A stretch of DNA of 35,295 nt from IMG/VR virus record IMGVR_UViG_3300021364_000079, positions 1-35,295 of that record; one strand, written 5' to 3'. Under the pieces are notes generated by a model. It searched no databases. It was not told the DNA's origin and worked only from the letters and a program-made list of their open reading frames with translations. This DNA comes from a virus. Within the stretch, counting starts at the first letter, position 1, and each line of letters starts with the position of its first letter. This document shows positions 26,755 through 32,899 of the stretch, piece by piece. Made by a program: the position numbers and the translations under genes.

Positions 26755-26941
26755 AAACGTAAGAGAAGCACATGAAGCATTGTTTCATGTTACAATGAAT
26801 CTCCCTGAAGCTGCAGCACACTGTGGCATGACAGAAAAAGAAATGAAGATGACATTCTGGGAGTATCTAAAGTATAACCCACCATCATATAATTATGACA
26901 CAGAGACAATGGCAGGAAGTCTTCACGATAGTGAGACGTGA
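26729..26941 (+). CDS. Small protein with possible helix-turn-helix
   Basis: 70 aa from the ATG at 26729. Residues about 10-48 read ENVREAHEALFHVTMN then LPEAAAHCGMTEKEMKMTF, a helix, short turn and helix in which LPEAAAHCGMTEKEM has the A-x3-G-x-T pattern of DNA-binding helix-turn-helix domains (as in sigma region 4 or homeodomain-like repressors). DNA binding is inference. If correct, it is the only obvious regulator candidate in the cluster and could act on the inverted-repeat promoters. The end is Tyr/Asn-rich (YNPPSYNYDTE). Confidence 0.6.
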   Translation: MKKVKTTPENVREAHEALFHVTMNLPEAAAHCGMTEKEMKMTFWEYLKYNPPSYNYDTETMAGSLHDSET

Positions 26942-27041
26942 GCAAAAGAAACATTTAGAGTTTTTTGATGAAGATAGATATAATGAATTGACAGACATTC
27001 TAGATAACTTGTATGACTATGCCTACCCTTCAACCCAATGA
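26895..27041 (+). CDS. 48-aa hypothetical protein in an overlap gap
   Basis: ATG at 26895 inside the end of the HTH-like gene, stop TGA at 27039-27041 inside the next gene. The product starts MTQRQWQEVFTIVRREQKK, then an acidic helix with ELTDILDNLYDYAY. It fills the only gap (26942-27012) between two genes, and its start and stop both overlap neighbours as elsewhere in the cluster. Function unknown. Confidence 0.55.
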   Translation: MTQRQWQEVFTIVRREQKKHLEFFDEDRYNELTDILDNLYDYAYPSTQ

Positions 27042-27237
27042 TAGAGTTAGATTTCTTGGTTGCACACTAGAGCAGCAACGATGGGGAAATAATGATTTTC
27101 CACCATGTATTGTTGGTCGTGTGTATACTGTGACGGATGTTGAAGTCCATTCACAGCACACCAAAGTATCTCTCAAAGGCATGATGGGTAAGTTTAACTC
27201 AGTGTGTTTTGTGTTGGTAAATCCTAATGACGAGTGA
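27013..27237 (+). CDS. Small beta-rich protein
   Basis: 74 aa (72 from the second ATG at 27019). It reads as a small beta barrel: NDRVRFLG, GRVYTVTDVEVH, KVSLKGM, CFVLVNP. This is reminiscent of SH3-like or KOW-like folds, seen here only as strand pattern. It has three Cys. It overlaps the oxygenase gene at 27227 by 11 nt. Confidence 0.65.
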   Translation: MTMPTLQPNDRVRFLGCTLEQQRWGNNDFPPCIVGRVYTVTDVEVHSQHTKVSLKGMMGKFNSVCFVLVNPNDE

Positions 27238-27820
27238 GTTATTCAATCAGCAAGGATATTTACATATACCTAACTTTATTGATGAGACAACTATGTCTCT
27301 GTTGAAACATTATTTGTTTCTACGCATTAAAGCAGGACATTCAAATTATTCTGCTACAGAGAAACAAGACTTTCAAGCACCATTCTCGCATTCATTTTAT
27401 GCTGATCCATTATCAGAAACTATCTTAGATAGAAGTGCAAAATCAATCTCATCTTATATTGGTGAGGATGTAGTCCCCACATATGCATATACAAGAATGT
27501 ATGGCCGCGGCGATGAGTTAGTAAGGCATAGAGATAGAGAAGCATGTGAAATCTCTGCTAGTCTACACATTGCCAGACCAAAAGGTAGTGAAATAAGTCC
27601 ATTGTATTTCAGTAAGAATAGAGATGGTAGTGATGCTTCATCTGTATTATTAGAGTCAAGTGATATTGTCATTTACAAAGGATGTGATATCTGGCATTGG
27701 CGAGAAAAGTTTGAAGACCACAAGTGGTATCTACAAATGTTTCTGCATTATGTTAGAAAAGATGGTCCCAACAAAGGACACATATATGATAAAAGACCAA
27801 TGCTAGGTGTAAGAAAATAA
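27227..27820 (+). CDS. 2-oxoglutarate/Fe(II) oxygenase-like protein 2
   Basis: 197 aa. The N-terminus GYLHIPNFIDETTMSLLK is typical of phytanoyl- or prolyl-hydroxylase-like oxygenases. The metal motif H101-R-D103 (VRHRDREACEIS) precedes beta strands ASLHIA and PLYFSK. The distal His is probably H157 in DIWHWREKF, followed by LQMFLHYV. This GC-x2-HWRE form differs from the other two oxygenases in the cluster, so it is a separate subfamily. Substrate unknown; protein or small-molecule hydroxylation is the family norm. The next gene starts 20 nt after its stop. Confidence 0.8.
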   Translation: MTSELFNQQGYLHIPNFIDETTMSLLKHYLFLRIKAGHSNYSATEKQDFQAPFSHSFYADPLSETILDRSAKSISSYIGEDVVPTYAYTRMYGRGDELVRHRDREACEISASLHIARPKGSEISPLYFSKNRDGSDASSVLLESSDIVIYKGCDIWHWREKFEDHKWYLQMFLHYVRKDGPNKGHIYDKRPMLGVRK

Positions 27821-27840
27821 AACCACATTAAAGGATTCTA

Positions 27841-27924
27841 ATGGCAACACTATTCATTTTTTCATTTGTTATACTACTCGTCGTTACCCTTGAAACCACA
27901 TGGCCTATCAAAAAGAGGAAATAA
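27841..27924 (+). CDS. 27-aa single-pass membrane microprotein
   Basis: ATG at 27841 with AAAGGA 5 nt upstream, stop TAA 27922-27924. The product is one hydrophobic helix (LFIFSFVILLVV) followed by a short positively charged tail ending PIKKRK, so an N-out/C-in membrane peptide is likely. It overlaps the next gene by 25 nt. The T-rich stretch could be non-coding by chance, but the ribosome site, the gap it fills and the charge layout favour a gene. Confidence 0.5.
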   Translation: MATLFIFSFVILLVVTLETTWPIKKRK

Positions 27925-28103
27925 TTGCTGCTCTCGTTAAAGAGTATGAATGGTTATGCCATGATGACTTTGACCCAGAGCAAGACCCCACTCCAGAGGA
28001 GTACCTTGACAGTATCAAGGATCTGTCCTATGATGAGTTGGTAGAGGAGACCCAGACCGACGACCTCTTCACCCTTGATAATTTCATGGATGCTTACTCA
28101 TGA
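27900..28103 (+). CDS. Small acidic hypothetical protein
   Basis: 67 aa, very acidic and helical (HDDFDPEQDPTPEEYLDSIKDL), with no basic patch or Cys pair. It resembles small acidic proteins found widely in cyanophage accessory regions. The last bases overlap the next start (ATGA). Its reading frame also contains the possible promoter at 28006. Confidence 0.65.
   Translation: MAYQKEEIIAALVKEYEWLCHDDFDPEQDPTPEEYLDSIKDLSYDELVEETQTDDLFTLDNFMDAYS
28006..28034 (+). promoter_or_regulatory. Possible internal sigma70 promoter
   Basis: TTGACA (28006-28011), 17-nt spacer, TATGAT (28029-28034, one mismatch), about 66 nt before the start at 28100. It lies inside codons for LDSIKDLSYDEL, so it may be coincidental. 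Confidence 0.3.
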
Positions 28104-28504
28104 CCTACGAAGCAACTGTTGAGTTTAAGTTTGATGCAACCTTCACACCAACCTATGGGACATCCTCCTGGACTTCAGATGATTTTATCCCTGAAGAGCA
28201 TTATCTCATCACTGCACCAGCAGCAGACCTTAACGCCAAACAATATTTCAAACTTTTTGAAAAGTTTCTCCTCTGTGTAGGAATGGACCCTGCATCTATT
28301 CGTTCTGGTGCTATGTCATTGGTATTCAATGACTGTGTGCGTGAAGATGAGCAGCGTAAGGTATGTAATGAGTATGAATTGACTATGGATGAAGACCTGG
28401 AGAAGAAATACCAGGAGTTTATGAAGCGTGATGCAGAATGGGCACGACTGAATAAGAGTGAACCAAAGATCAAAGGTGATGATAGTCCATGGGATGCAGA
28501 ATGA
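28100..28504 (+). CDS. Hypothetical protein
   Basis: 134 aa, starting within the upstream stop (ATGA). The N-terminal half is beta-like (YEATVEFKFDATF), then a helix AKQYFKLFEKFLLCVGM, then a highly charged C-terminus ending DDSPWDAE. No catalytic motif recognised. The next gene starts within its stop. Confidence 0.7.
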   Translation: MTYEATVEFKFDATFTPTYGTSSWTSDDFIPEEHYLITAPAADLNAKQYFKLFEKFLLCVGMDPASIRSGAMSLVFNDCVREDEQRKVCNEYELTMDEDLEKKYQEFMKRDAEWARLNKSEPKIKGDDSPWDAE

Positions 28505-28659
28505 GAGATAAAATTGTTTTCATTCTTCCATTCTTTCAGGTCATCATTGCACTGGTGACACTTTCTAAAATACCCGAACCACCGCCACAGTATTTCTGTA
28601 AGCAAGCACAAGATACTTATGGCAATTATGCAGACTTTATTATTTGTAACCCACAATGA
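28501..28659 (+). CDS. 52-aa membrane-anchored protein
   Basis: ATG at 28501 overlaps the upstream stop (ATGA) and its own stop overlaps the next start the same way. Residues 5-20 are hydrophobic (IVFILPFFQVIIALVT), followed by a Pro-rich bend (IPEPPPQYFC) and a short polar segment with a second Cys near the end. A signal anchor with the two Cys outside the membrane is a reasonable reading. The layout of start and stop supports a real gene. Confidence 0.65.
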   Translation: MRDKIVFILPFFQVIIALVTLSKIPEPPPQYFCKQAQDTYGNYADFIICNPQ

Positions 28660-29033
28660 GTATCCCTAATTTTAAATCTAACCACGACTGGGAAGCATTT
28701 ACCCAAATCTTTGATAGTCAGTGGCATTGTAAGCGAGCACTGCTGAATCGTGTCAAGGATGATATGTTCCCTGGTTATGAGTGGTCTGCACTCACATCAA
28801 AGACTATTGAAGTCATCAATGACATCGTAACAAGTATGTTGTATGATGTTGATCGTAAGTTTAAAGAGACACATCAGGACTATAAGACTGAGGATGATGA
28901 GTTATTCATTCCTTATCGCTCATTCAAAGAGAATGTGCTTGAGGCATTGAATGAAGCACTCACACCCTATGAGTTGCAATACAAGAATGAATGTGATACA
29001 CTAGCCTGTGCAGACCACTTGACTGATGAGTGA
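28656..29033 (+). CDS. Hypothetical protein
   Basis: 125 aa, helical with many aromatic residues (HDWEAFTQIFDSQWHCKRALL, PYRSFKENVLEALNEAL) and an acidic end. No motif recognised. It is coupled to both neighbours by 4-nt and 1-nt overlaps. Confidence 0.7.
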   Translation: MSIPNFKSNHDWEAFTQIFDSQWHCKRALLNRVKDDMFPGYEWSALTSKTIEVINDIVTSMLYDVDRKFKETHQDYKTEDDELFIPYRSFKENVLEALNEALTPYELQYKNECDTLACADHLTDE

Positions 29034-29527
29034 TGAAAGAGTTTGATTATGACCTGGATTATAAGCAACTTGACTTCACAGATGCAGAAACTCGCAAACT
29101 TTATCGTATTGGAAGGGGAGAGCAAGGAGTGCTACTGGTACGCCCTTACACTGACGATATTCGACCTTATTGGAGGTTTAGAAGTATCCCTGTAGCAGAG
29201 GACTCTTCTAGGACAATTTACAACCTGTATAACAAATACAAGGAGCGTAAAGATTTCATCGGTATGGATATGTGTCGCAAGTTTCTAGAGATGGGTTTCA
29301 CTCGCTCTAGACGTTATGCTAATCATAAATCTGGTCGTAAATATGTAACCAAGCCACCTTATTACCACACTGGTGATAGAGGTGGCACTCCCATATTGCC
29401 ACAAGAAACTGATGCTCTCACCAGTGAAAAAGCAAAGTGTGCCTCAATCTTTAAAGTTGTTAGAGACTTGGTTGCTGGCGACCCTGTGTATCAACAAATG
29501 AGAAAAGAATGGAGGGCATCAGAATAA
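29033..29527 (+). CDS. DUF4385 family protein
   Basis: 164 aa from the ATG at 29033, which shares its A with the upstream TGA stop (TGATG); a GTG at 29030 is an alternative. The sequence carries the family hallmarks FDYDLDYKQLDF, YRIGRGEQGVLLVRPY, PYWRFRSIP, MCRKFLEMGFTRSRRYANH and KSGRKYV. DUF4385 is a conserved family of unknown function in bacteria, fungi and phages. The invariant Arg/Lys-rich and Gly-rich segments suggest a nucleic-acid or nucleotide ligand, which is inference. Full length for the family. Confidence 0.85.
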   Translation: MKEFDYDLDYKQLDFTDAETRKLYRIGRGEQGVLLVRPYTDDIRPYWRFRSIPVAEDSSRTIYNLYNKYKERKDFIGMDMCRKFLEMGFTRSRRYANHKSGRKYVTKPPYYHTGDRGGTPILPQETDALTSEKAKCASIFKVVRDLVAGDPVYQQMRKEWRASE

Positions 29528-30177
29528 TGTATCCTACTACTATCGTTGAAAACTTTTTTAGTGACCCAGATGCTATTGTAAAATATTCAGAAAATCTTGA
29601 ATATTTCCCCTCTCAATCTGGACAGTGGCCAGGTGTACGCTCAAAACATATTGCAGAATTAGATTCCAATCTTTTTCAGCATATTGGAGATAAAATATAT
29701 TCTTTATTTTATCCAGCACCACCAGAAAGATGGTCTCTAGATATGTGGTTTCAACTTATAACACCATATCACGAAGATAAGTGGCACCCTTCCAATAGAG
29801 GATGGATTCATCGTGATGTATATTGTAATTTTGGTGGAATTATCTATTTAACAAAAGACCCAGAAAAAGATACTGGCACCTCAATTTATAGAGAAGCGTT
29901 AGGATATTCTTATCAACCAAAGAATGAAACTACCATCAAGAAAAATCATTATTTGGGACATGATGTTTTAGAAAATGAATTGTCTGAAGCATGGCAAAGA
30001 AATCAATCTCAATACTTACAAACAGTTAGTGTTGAAAATGTATACAATCGTATGCTTTTGTTTAATCCTAGTGTATTCCATGGAGTGAAAACTTTTGGGA
30101 CTAAACCAAGACTTACTATTGCTTTCTTTTCAAAGGGAGAGATTGGTAATGATATACATCCACCATTGTATAGATAG
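29527..30177 (+). CDS. 2-oxoglutarate/Fe(II) oxygenase-like protein 3
   Basis: 216 aa from the ATG at 29527, sharing its A with the upstream TAA (TAATG). Triad: H95-R-D97 (WIHRDVYCN), H185 (SVFHGV) and R195 (KPRLTIAFFS). Strands GGIIYLTKDP, GTSIYRE and NRMLLFNPS align with the protein at 25805, as does the N-terminal DPDAI and GVRS. It has an extra 40-residue insertion (KNETTIKKNHYLGHDVLENEL) between strands, perhaps a substrate lid. This matches proteins annotated as 2OG-type or DUF6445-like in phages; substrate unknown. Confidence 0.75.
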   Translation: MYPTTIVENFFSDPDAIVKYSENLEYFPSQSGQWPGVRSKHIAELDSNLFQHIGDKIYSLFYPAPPERWSLDMWFQLITPYHEDKWHPSNRGWIHRDVYCNFGGIIYLTKDPEKDTGTSIYREALGYSYQPKNETTIKKNHYLGHDVLENELSEAWQRNQSQYLQTVSVENVYNRMLLFNPSVFHGVKTFGTKPRLTIAFFSKGEIGNDIHPPLYR

Positions 30178-30195
30178 TATAGAGGCAGAGATACT

Positions 30196-30603
30196 ATGGG
30201 AATGTTTGATTATTTCAGGTCATCATATGACCTAGGAGAAGAATTTACAGACGTTGAATGTCAAACAAAAGACATTGAAGATGGCATTGGTGGCACAATG
30301 TCTCACTATTGGTTAGACCCTGCAGGATATCTTTACATCATTGATTATTCACATACTGCCGACTTTGTTGAGTTATATCCTGGAGATGAAGGATATAATG
30401 AGGACAGAAAGTTTTTAAACTTTCAGTGGCAACCTAATGGCACTAGAGGTAAAGTATCACCATATCACCTAACAAAATATATTGAAGTGTATCCTGCTGA
30501 CTGGAAAGGTGAGTGGGAAGATTGGCCTCGCTTGCGTATTCACTTCAAATATGGTAGACTAATGGACTGCGACATCATTACAGGTAGGACCTATGGACGG
30601 TAA
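30196..30603 (+). CDS. Hypothetical protein starting MGMFDYF
   Basis: 135 aa, 18 nt after the previous stop with a GAGG ribosome site. Tyr/Trp-rich beta protein: YWLDPAGYLYIIDYSH, FLNFQWQPNG, RLRIHFKYGRLMDC. The MGMFDYFRSSYDLG opening is common in small phage proteins of unknown role. No active-site motif. It overlaps the next gene by 11 nt. Confidence 0.75.
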   Translation: MGMFDYFRSSYDLGEEFTDVECQTKDIEDGIGGTMSHYWLDPAGYLYIIDYSHTADFVELYPGDEGYNEDRKFLNFQWQPNGTRGKVSPYHLTKYIEVYPADWKGEWEDWPRLRIHFKYGRLMDCDIITGRTYGR

Positions 30604-30934
30604 TAGCAAGACTACACTCCACCACCGACGCGATGGATTCTCTGCTCACGGAGATTATTTCCCTGGAGTTGATGTAGAGATTACTATTGACAGCACAGAT
30701 GCTGACGTGTATACTATGGTGGACTACTTCAAACGATTCCTTATTTCTGCTGGTTACTATGAAGAAAGCTTCATCGATGCGTGCTACAAAATCACAGAAG
30801 AGCACGAGCTCAAAGAGCAAGTCAAGAAGCAAAAAACTAGAAGCCACCACAGACACCGCATGGGAGAAACTGGCATCGACTCCAACAACTTCACCTTCAA
30901 CATTGGAGACTACGACACCCAGGAAGACTACTGA
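30593..30934 (+). CDS. Hypothetical protein, possibly frameshifted into the next gene
   Basis: 113 aa. Residues 1-80 look conserved-protein-like (FSAHGDYFPGVDVEITIDSTD, VDYFKRFLISAGYYEESF). After an A6 run at 30831-30836 the sequence turns into His/Arg-rich and then Asn/Asp-rich residues (TRSHHRHRMGE, DYDTQEDY). Removing one A would continue the chain into the frame of the gene below, giving KQKLEATTDTAWEK. The C-terminus is therefore doubtful; N-terminal function is unknown. Confidence 0.6.
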   Translation: MDGNSKTTLHHRRDGFSAHGDYFPGVDVEITIDSTDADVYTMVDYFKRFLISAGYYEESFIDACYKITEEHELKEQVKKQKTRSHHRHRMGETGIDSNNFTFNIGDYDTQEDY

Positions 30935-31130
30935 TAAGTTTCCTTGGGAATCTTTTCCCATCCGACTTGACATCAAGAAGGAGAATCGTGTATGCTGGTT
31001 TGAGTGTGAAGACCACCTGAATAAACTTATTCTACGCGAGCAACTGACACCAAAGGACTATACTATTAGCACCAATGGTGTTAAGTTGGTAGGACTTCCC
31101 ACACCTAAGCGTAGGAGAAAAACCAAATGA
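30777..31130 (+). CDS. Basic protein with CWFECEDH domain; start uncertain
   Basis: 117 aa from the ATG at 30777, overlapping the previous gene by 158 nt in another frame. An earlier ATG exists at 30759. A Lys/Ser/Thr-rich linker is followed by a compact domain: DKFPWESFPIRLDIKK, NRVCWFECEDHLNKLI and a basic tail PTPKRRRKTK. The long overlap is unlike the 1-26 nt overlaps elsewhere in the cluster, so the domain may really be the C-terminus of the gene at 30593 joined through a frameshift at the A6 run. Function unknown. Confidence 0.55.
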   Translation: MRATKSQKSTSSKSKSRSKKLEATTDTAWEKLASTPTTSPSTLETTTPRKTTDKFPWESFPIRLDIKKENRVCWFECEDHLNKLILREQLTPKDYTISTNGVKLVGLPTPKRRRKTK

Positions 31131-31282
31131 AACTGAGAGTAACTATGAGACAATTCGTTGATAAGAATGGCAACACCTGGGAGTGGGAGGAGACTGAAGA
31201 GACTCGTCAGGCACTCAAGAAGTTGCATAAAACTTCGGCAGAGACAAAATTACACACACCACCTACTAAACCAACAAAATGA
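31127..31282 (+). CDS. 51-aa hypothetical protein
   Basis: ATG at 31127 overlaps the upstream TGA as ATGA, and its own TGA overlaps the next ATG at 31279 the same way. The product begins MKLRVTMRQFVDKNGNTWEW, then a charged helix EETEETRQALKKLHK and a Thr/Pro/Lys-rich tail. The double 4-nt overlap is strong evidence that this is translated. Function unknown. Confidence 0.7.
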   Translation: MKLRVTMRQFVDKNGNTWEWEETEETRQALKKLHKTSAETKLHTPPTKPTK

Positions 31283-31500
31283 AGACACTTACACTAGACG
31301 ATTACAAACGCGCAGGTGAAGAGTTTTGGCCTAAGTATTGGTATGTTGCCAAAGAATTAGGTGAAGACGCTAAACCTGAGCAGATTCTCAAGGTTATGGA
31401 AGCAGTTGGCACTGTTGCCCTTAAAATTGCAGTCGAAGATAAACTAGCACCATTTGGATTTAATAAGAAGAAAGATGACGGAGACACAGCAGAAGCGTAA
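31279..31500 (+). CDS. Small hypothetical protein
   Basis: 73 aa, helical (LTLDDYKRAGEEFWPKYWYVAKELGED, EQILKVMEAVGTVALKIAVED) with a charged tail. It is coupled to the previous gene and overlaps the next by 26 nt. No recognised domain. Confidence 0.7.
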   Translation: MKTLTLDDYKRAGEEFWPKYWYVAKELGEDAKPEQILKVMEAVGTVALKIAVEDKLAPFGFNKKKDDGDTAEA

Positions 31501-31771
31501 AGTAAAACTATCTGACTCTTTCGGTGGCACCGTAGAGAAAGATATTCCTGATGATGTAGTGTGGATTGATGATGCTTTCTACATTAAAAAGACTCGCTTC
31601 GGTCTCTATACATCTATCTTAAGAAATCCTCTGGGTCAGCACTTTATCACTGGTGCTACAGAAGAGGGAGTGCTCACAGTATCACGTTGGCATCTCAAAT
31701 CTATACAAGAGGGCACACTCGATGAAAATACTAGAGTGGTAAATAGTGGCGTTGTTGGTGGTAAACTATGA
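31475..31771 (+). CDS. Small beta-rich hypothetical protein
   Basis: 98 aa from the ATG at 31475 (MTETQQKRK); earlier codons in the frame would overlap far into the upstream gene. Strands DVVWIDDAFYIKKTRFGLYTSILRN and GVLTVSRWHLKSI suggest a small beta fold. It overlaps the next ATG by 4 nt. Function unknown. Confidence 0.65.
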   Translation: MTETQQKRKVKLSDSFGGTVEKDIPDDVVWIDDAFYIKKTRFGLYTSILRNPLGQHFITGATEEGVLTVSRWHLKSIQEGTLDENTRVVNSGVVGGKL

Positions 31772-31998
31772 AACCTACAGAAAACTATGAGCAGTTGATT
31801 GAGCGATTCACCAAACGGACTGCACAATTAACTGCTAGAGCAGATGAGTTGTATGATGCATACTCTGAATATGTTAAGATTCAAGAGGACCTAACACGTT
31901 TGGTTGGGTCACTACAAGCAGTAGAATACCTAGCATATGGTAAACTGCCTGGTGATGGAAATCACGATGGCATGAAAAACCATAAACCTGAGAATTGA
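31768..31998 (+). CDS. Small coiled-coil hypothetical protein
   Basis: 76 aa, starting in the previous stop (ATGA). Helical with coiled-coil-like heptads (YEQLIERFTKRTAQLTARADELYDAY), ending in a polar Asn/His/Lys tail. No domain recognised. It is the last gene before a 77-nt AT-rich gap. Confidence 0.65.
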   Translation: MKPTENYEQLIERFTKRTAQLTARADELYDAYSEYVKIQEDLTRLVGSLQAVEYLAYGKLPGDGNHDGMKNHKPEN

Positions 31999-32026
31999 AT
32001 AATAAAGAGAAAATTAAGAAATCTCA

Positions 32027-32054
32027 TTTTTTGAGGATTCCCTGATAATATAGA
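32027..32054 (+). promoter_or_regulatory. Weak promoter candidate in AT-rich gap
   Basis: TTTTGA (32027-32032), 16-nt spacer and TATAGA (32049-32054), 22 nt before the ATG at 32076. Other -10 readings (GATAAT at 32044) are possible. It lies in the only gap of this cluster longer than 70 nt. Confidence 0.3.
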
Positions 32055-32075
32055 TATGTTGAATCACCAGACTCC

Positions 32076-32231
32076 ATGTCAGCACCAAAATCCTCAAACC
32101 AACCACTTTCTCAAGAAGAGCAGGAAGAAATGAAAGCACTTAGTGAGGCAATCAAATTCCACCCAGCATCTGTACATCCAGACAAAATGGAGAAATATAC
32201 TGAATACCTTGTGAGGTCTCTGGCAGCATGA
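32076..32231 (+). CDS. 51-aa hypothetical protein
   Basis: ATG at 32076, stop TGA 32229-32231 overlapping the next ATG at 32228. It begins MSAPKSSNQPLSQEEQEEMK and continues as a helix (ALSEAIKFHP, DKMEKYTEYLVRSLAA). The 4-nt coupling with the next gene and the preceding intergenic gap support it as a real gene. Function unknown. Confidence 0.65.
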   Translation: MSAPKSSNQPLSQEEQEEMKALSEAIKFHPASVHPDKMEKYTEYLVRSLAA

Positions 32232-32422
32232 AAAAAATCGAATTGCAAGCACAAATTGAATTTTTAGAGCAAAGAGTTGCTATTCTTGAGAGAGAAAATG
32301 CTGGCACGACTAATGCATTGTATGAGATTGAAAATAGATTGCAAGCACAACTTGATGCCTTGACTAACTATACTATGCTTAATCGTGAAAATCTGGAGAA
32401 ACTAAATGACACAGCAGAATGA
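32228..32422 (+). CDS. 64-aa coiled-coil protein
   Basis: A single predicted coiled coil: IELQAQIEFLEQRVAILERE followed by further Leu heptads, with no other motif. It is probably an oligomeric small protein. It overlaps the next gene by 17 nt. Confidence 0.65.
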   Translation: MKKIELQAQIEFLEQRVAILERENAGTTNALYEIENRLQAQLDALTNYTMLNRENLEKLNDTAE

Positions 32423-32573
32423 CTCACTTATTGTAGAAGAAACTGAAGACGGTGGACTAACAATCTCATGGGATAAAGAGGACCCAAAATATTCTTGGAT
32501 GAATGACTTGACAGAAGAAGAAATCAAGAGTATGCTGGCAGTAGCAATCCACGAGATGACGGAAAATGAGTGA
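32406..32573 (+). CDS. 55-aa acidic hypothetical protein
   Basis: ATG at 32406 inside the end of the coiled-coil gene, stop TGA 32571-32573 inside the next gene. It reads MTQQNDSLIVEETEDGGLTI, then SWDKEDPKYSWMNDLTEEEI and a short helix. It fills the 143-nt gap between neighbours. The composition (acidic, one strand and one helix, Trp-rich) looks like a real protein. Function unknown. Confidence 0.65.
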   Translation: MTQQNDSLIVEETEDGGLTISWDKEDPKYSWMNDLTEEEIKSMLAVAIHEMTENE

Positions 32574-32844
32574 CCACGCATACACTGACATGGAAATGGA
32601 CCTGATGATTGCTACTCAAGAAGCCAAACAATGGCGTGAGCGGTTTGAATCTCTCAAGAAAAACTATGAGATGCTGCTTGATGACTACGAGAAGTTGCAA
32701 AACATCTATGTAGAAACTGAGGATGAAATGGTTGGTTATCGTGATAGTTTCCTCAGAGAATCTCTCAAACATGATAGAGAAATGACTGAGGTTAAGGCAC
32801 GCATATCGACGCTAGAGGCAATGATGAGGTCTGCTAATGGTTGA
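32566..32844 (+). CDS. 92-aa coiled-coil protein
   Basis: Helical throughout with heptad patterns (QWRERFESLKKNYEMLLDDY, EMTEVKARISTLEAMM). No catalytic motif. Its stop lies at the first bases of the terminator hairpin at 32843, so it is the last gene of the cluster. Confidence 0.7.
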   Translation: MSDHAYTDMEMDLMIATQEAKQWRERFESLKKNYEMLLDDYEKLQNIYVETEDEMVGYRDSFLRESLKHDREMTEVKARISTLEAMMRSANG

Positions 32845-32867
32845 GGGGTTGACACCCCTCTTTTTTT
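32843..32867 (+). terminator. Strong rho-independent terminator overlapping the next -35 box
   Basis: GAGGGGT (32843-32849) and ACCCCTC (32854-32860) form a perfect 7-bp stem with a TGAC loop, followed by seven T. The TTGACA of the next promoter spans the top of the left arm, the loop and the first base of the right arm. Confidence 0.9.
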
Positions 32868-32888
32868 GTACTATAATTACTTTGTAAT
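32849..32888 (+). promoter_or_regulatory. Consensus promoter with inverted repeat, for nuclease-methylase operon
   Basis: TTGACA (32849-32854), 17-nt spacer, TATAAT (32872-32877), perfect consensus. ATTAC-TTT-GTAAT (32876-32888) is an inverted repeat overlapping the end of the -10 box and running across the expected start site. It precedes the ATG at 32900 by 11 nt, so the transcript would have a very short leader. Confidence 0.85.
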
Positions 32889-32899
32889 CAGTTTTCACC

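Noticed and set aside
26988-27017. TTGACA with a weak -10 before 27013
   Set aside because: Lies in coding sequence and the -10 match (TATGAC or GTATGA) is poor.
30968-30998. TTGACA then TATGCT after 18 nt
   Set aside because: Inside codons for RLDIKKENRVCW, poor -10 and no following gap; likely chance.
32508-32536. TTGACA-17-TATGCT
   Set aside because: Two mismatches in the -10 and inside codons for DLTEEEIKSML; chance likely.
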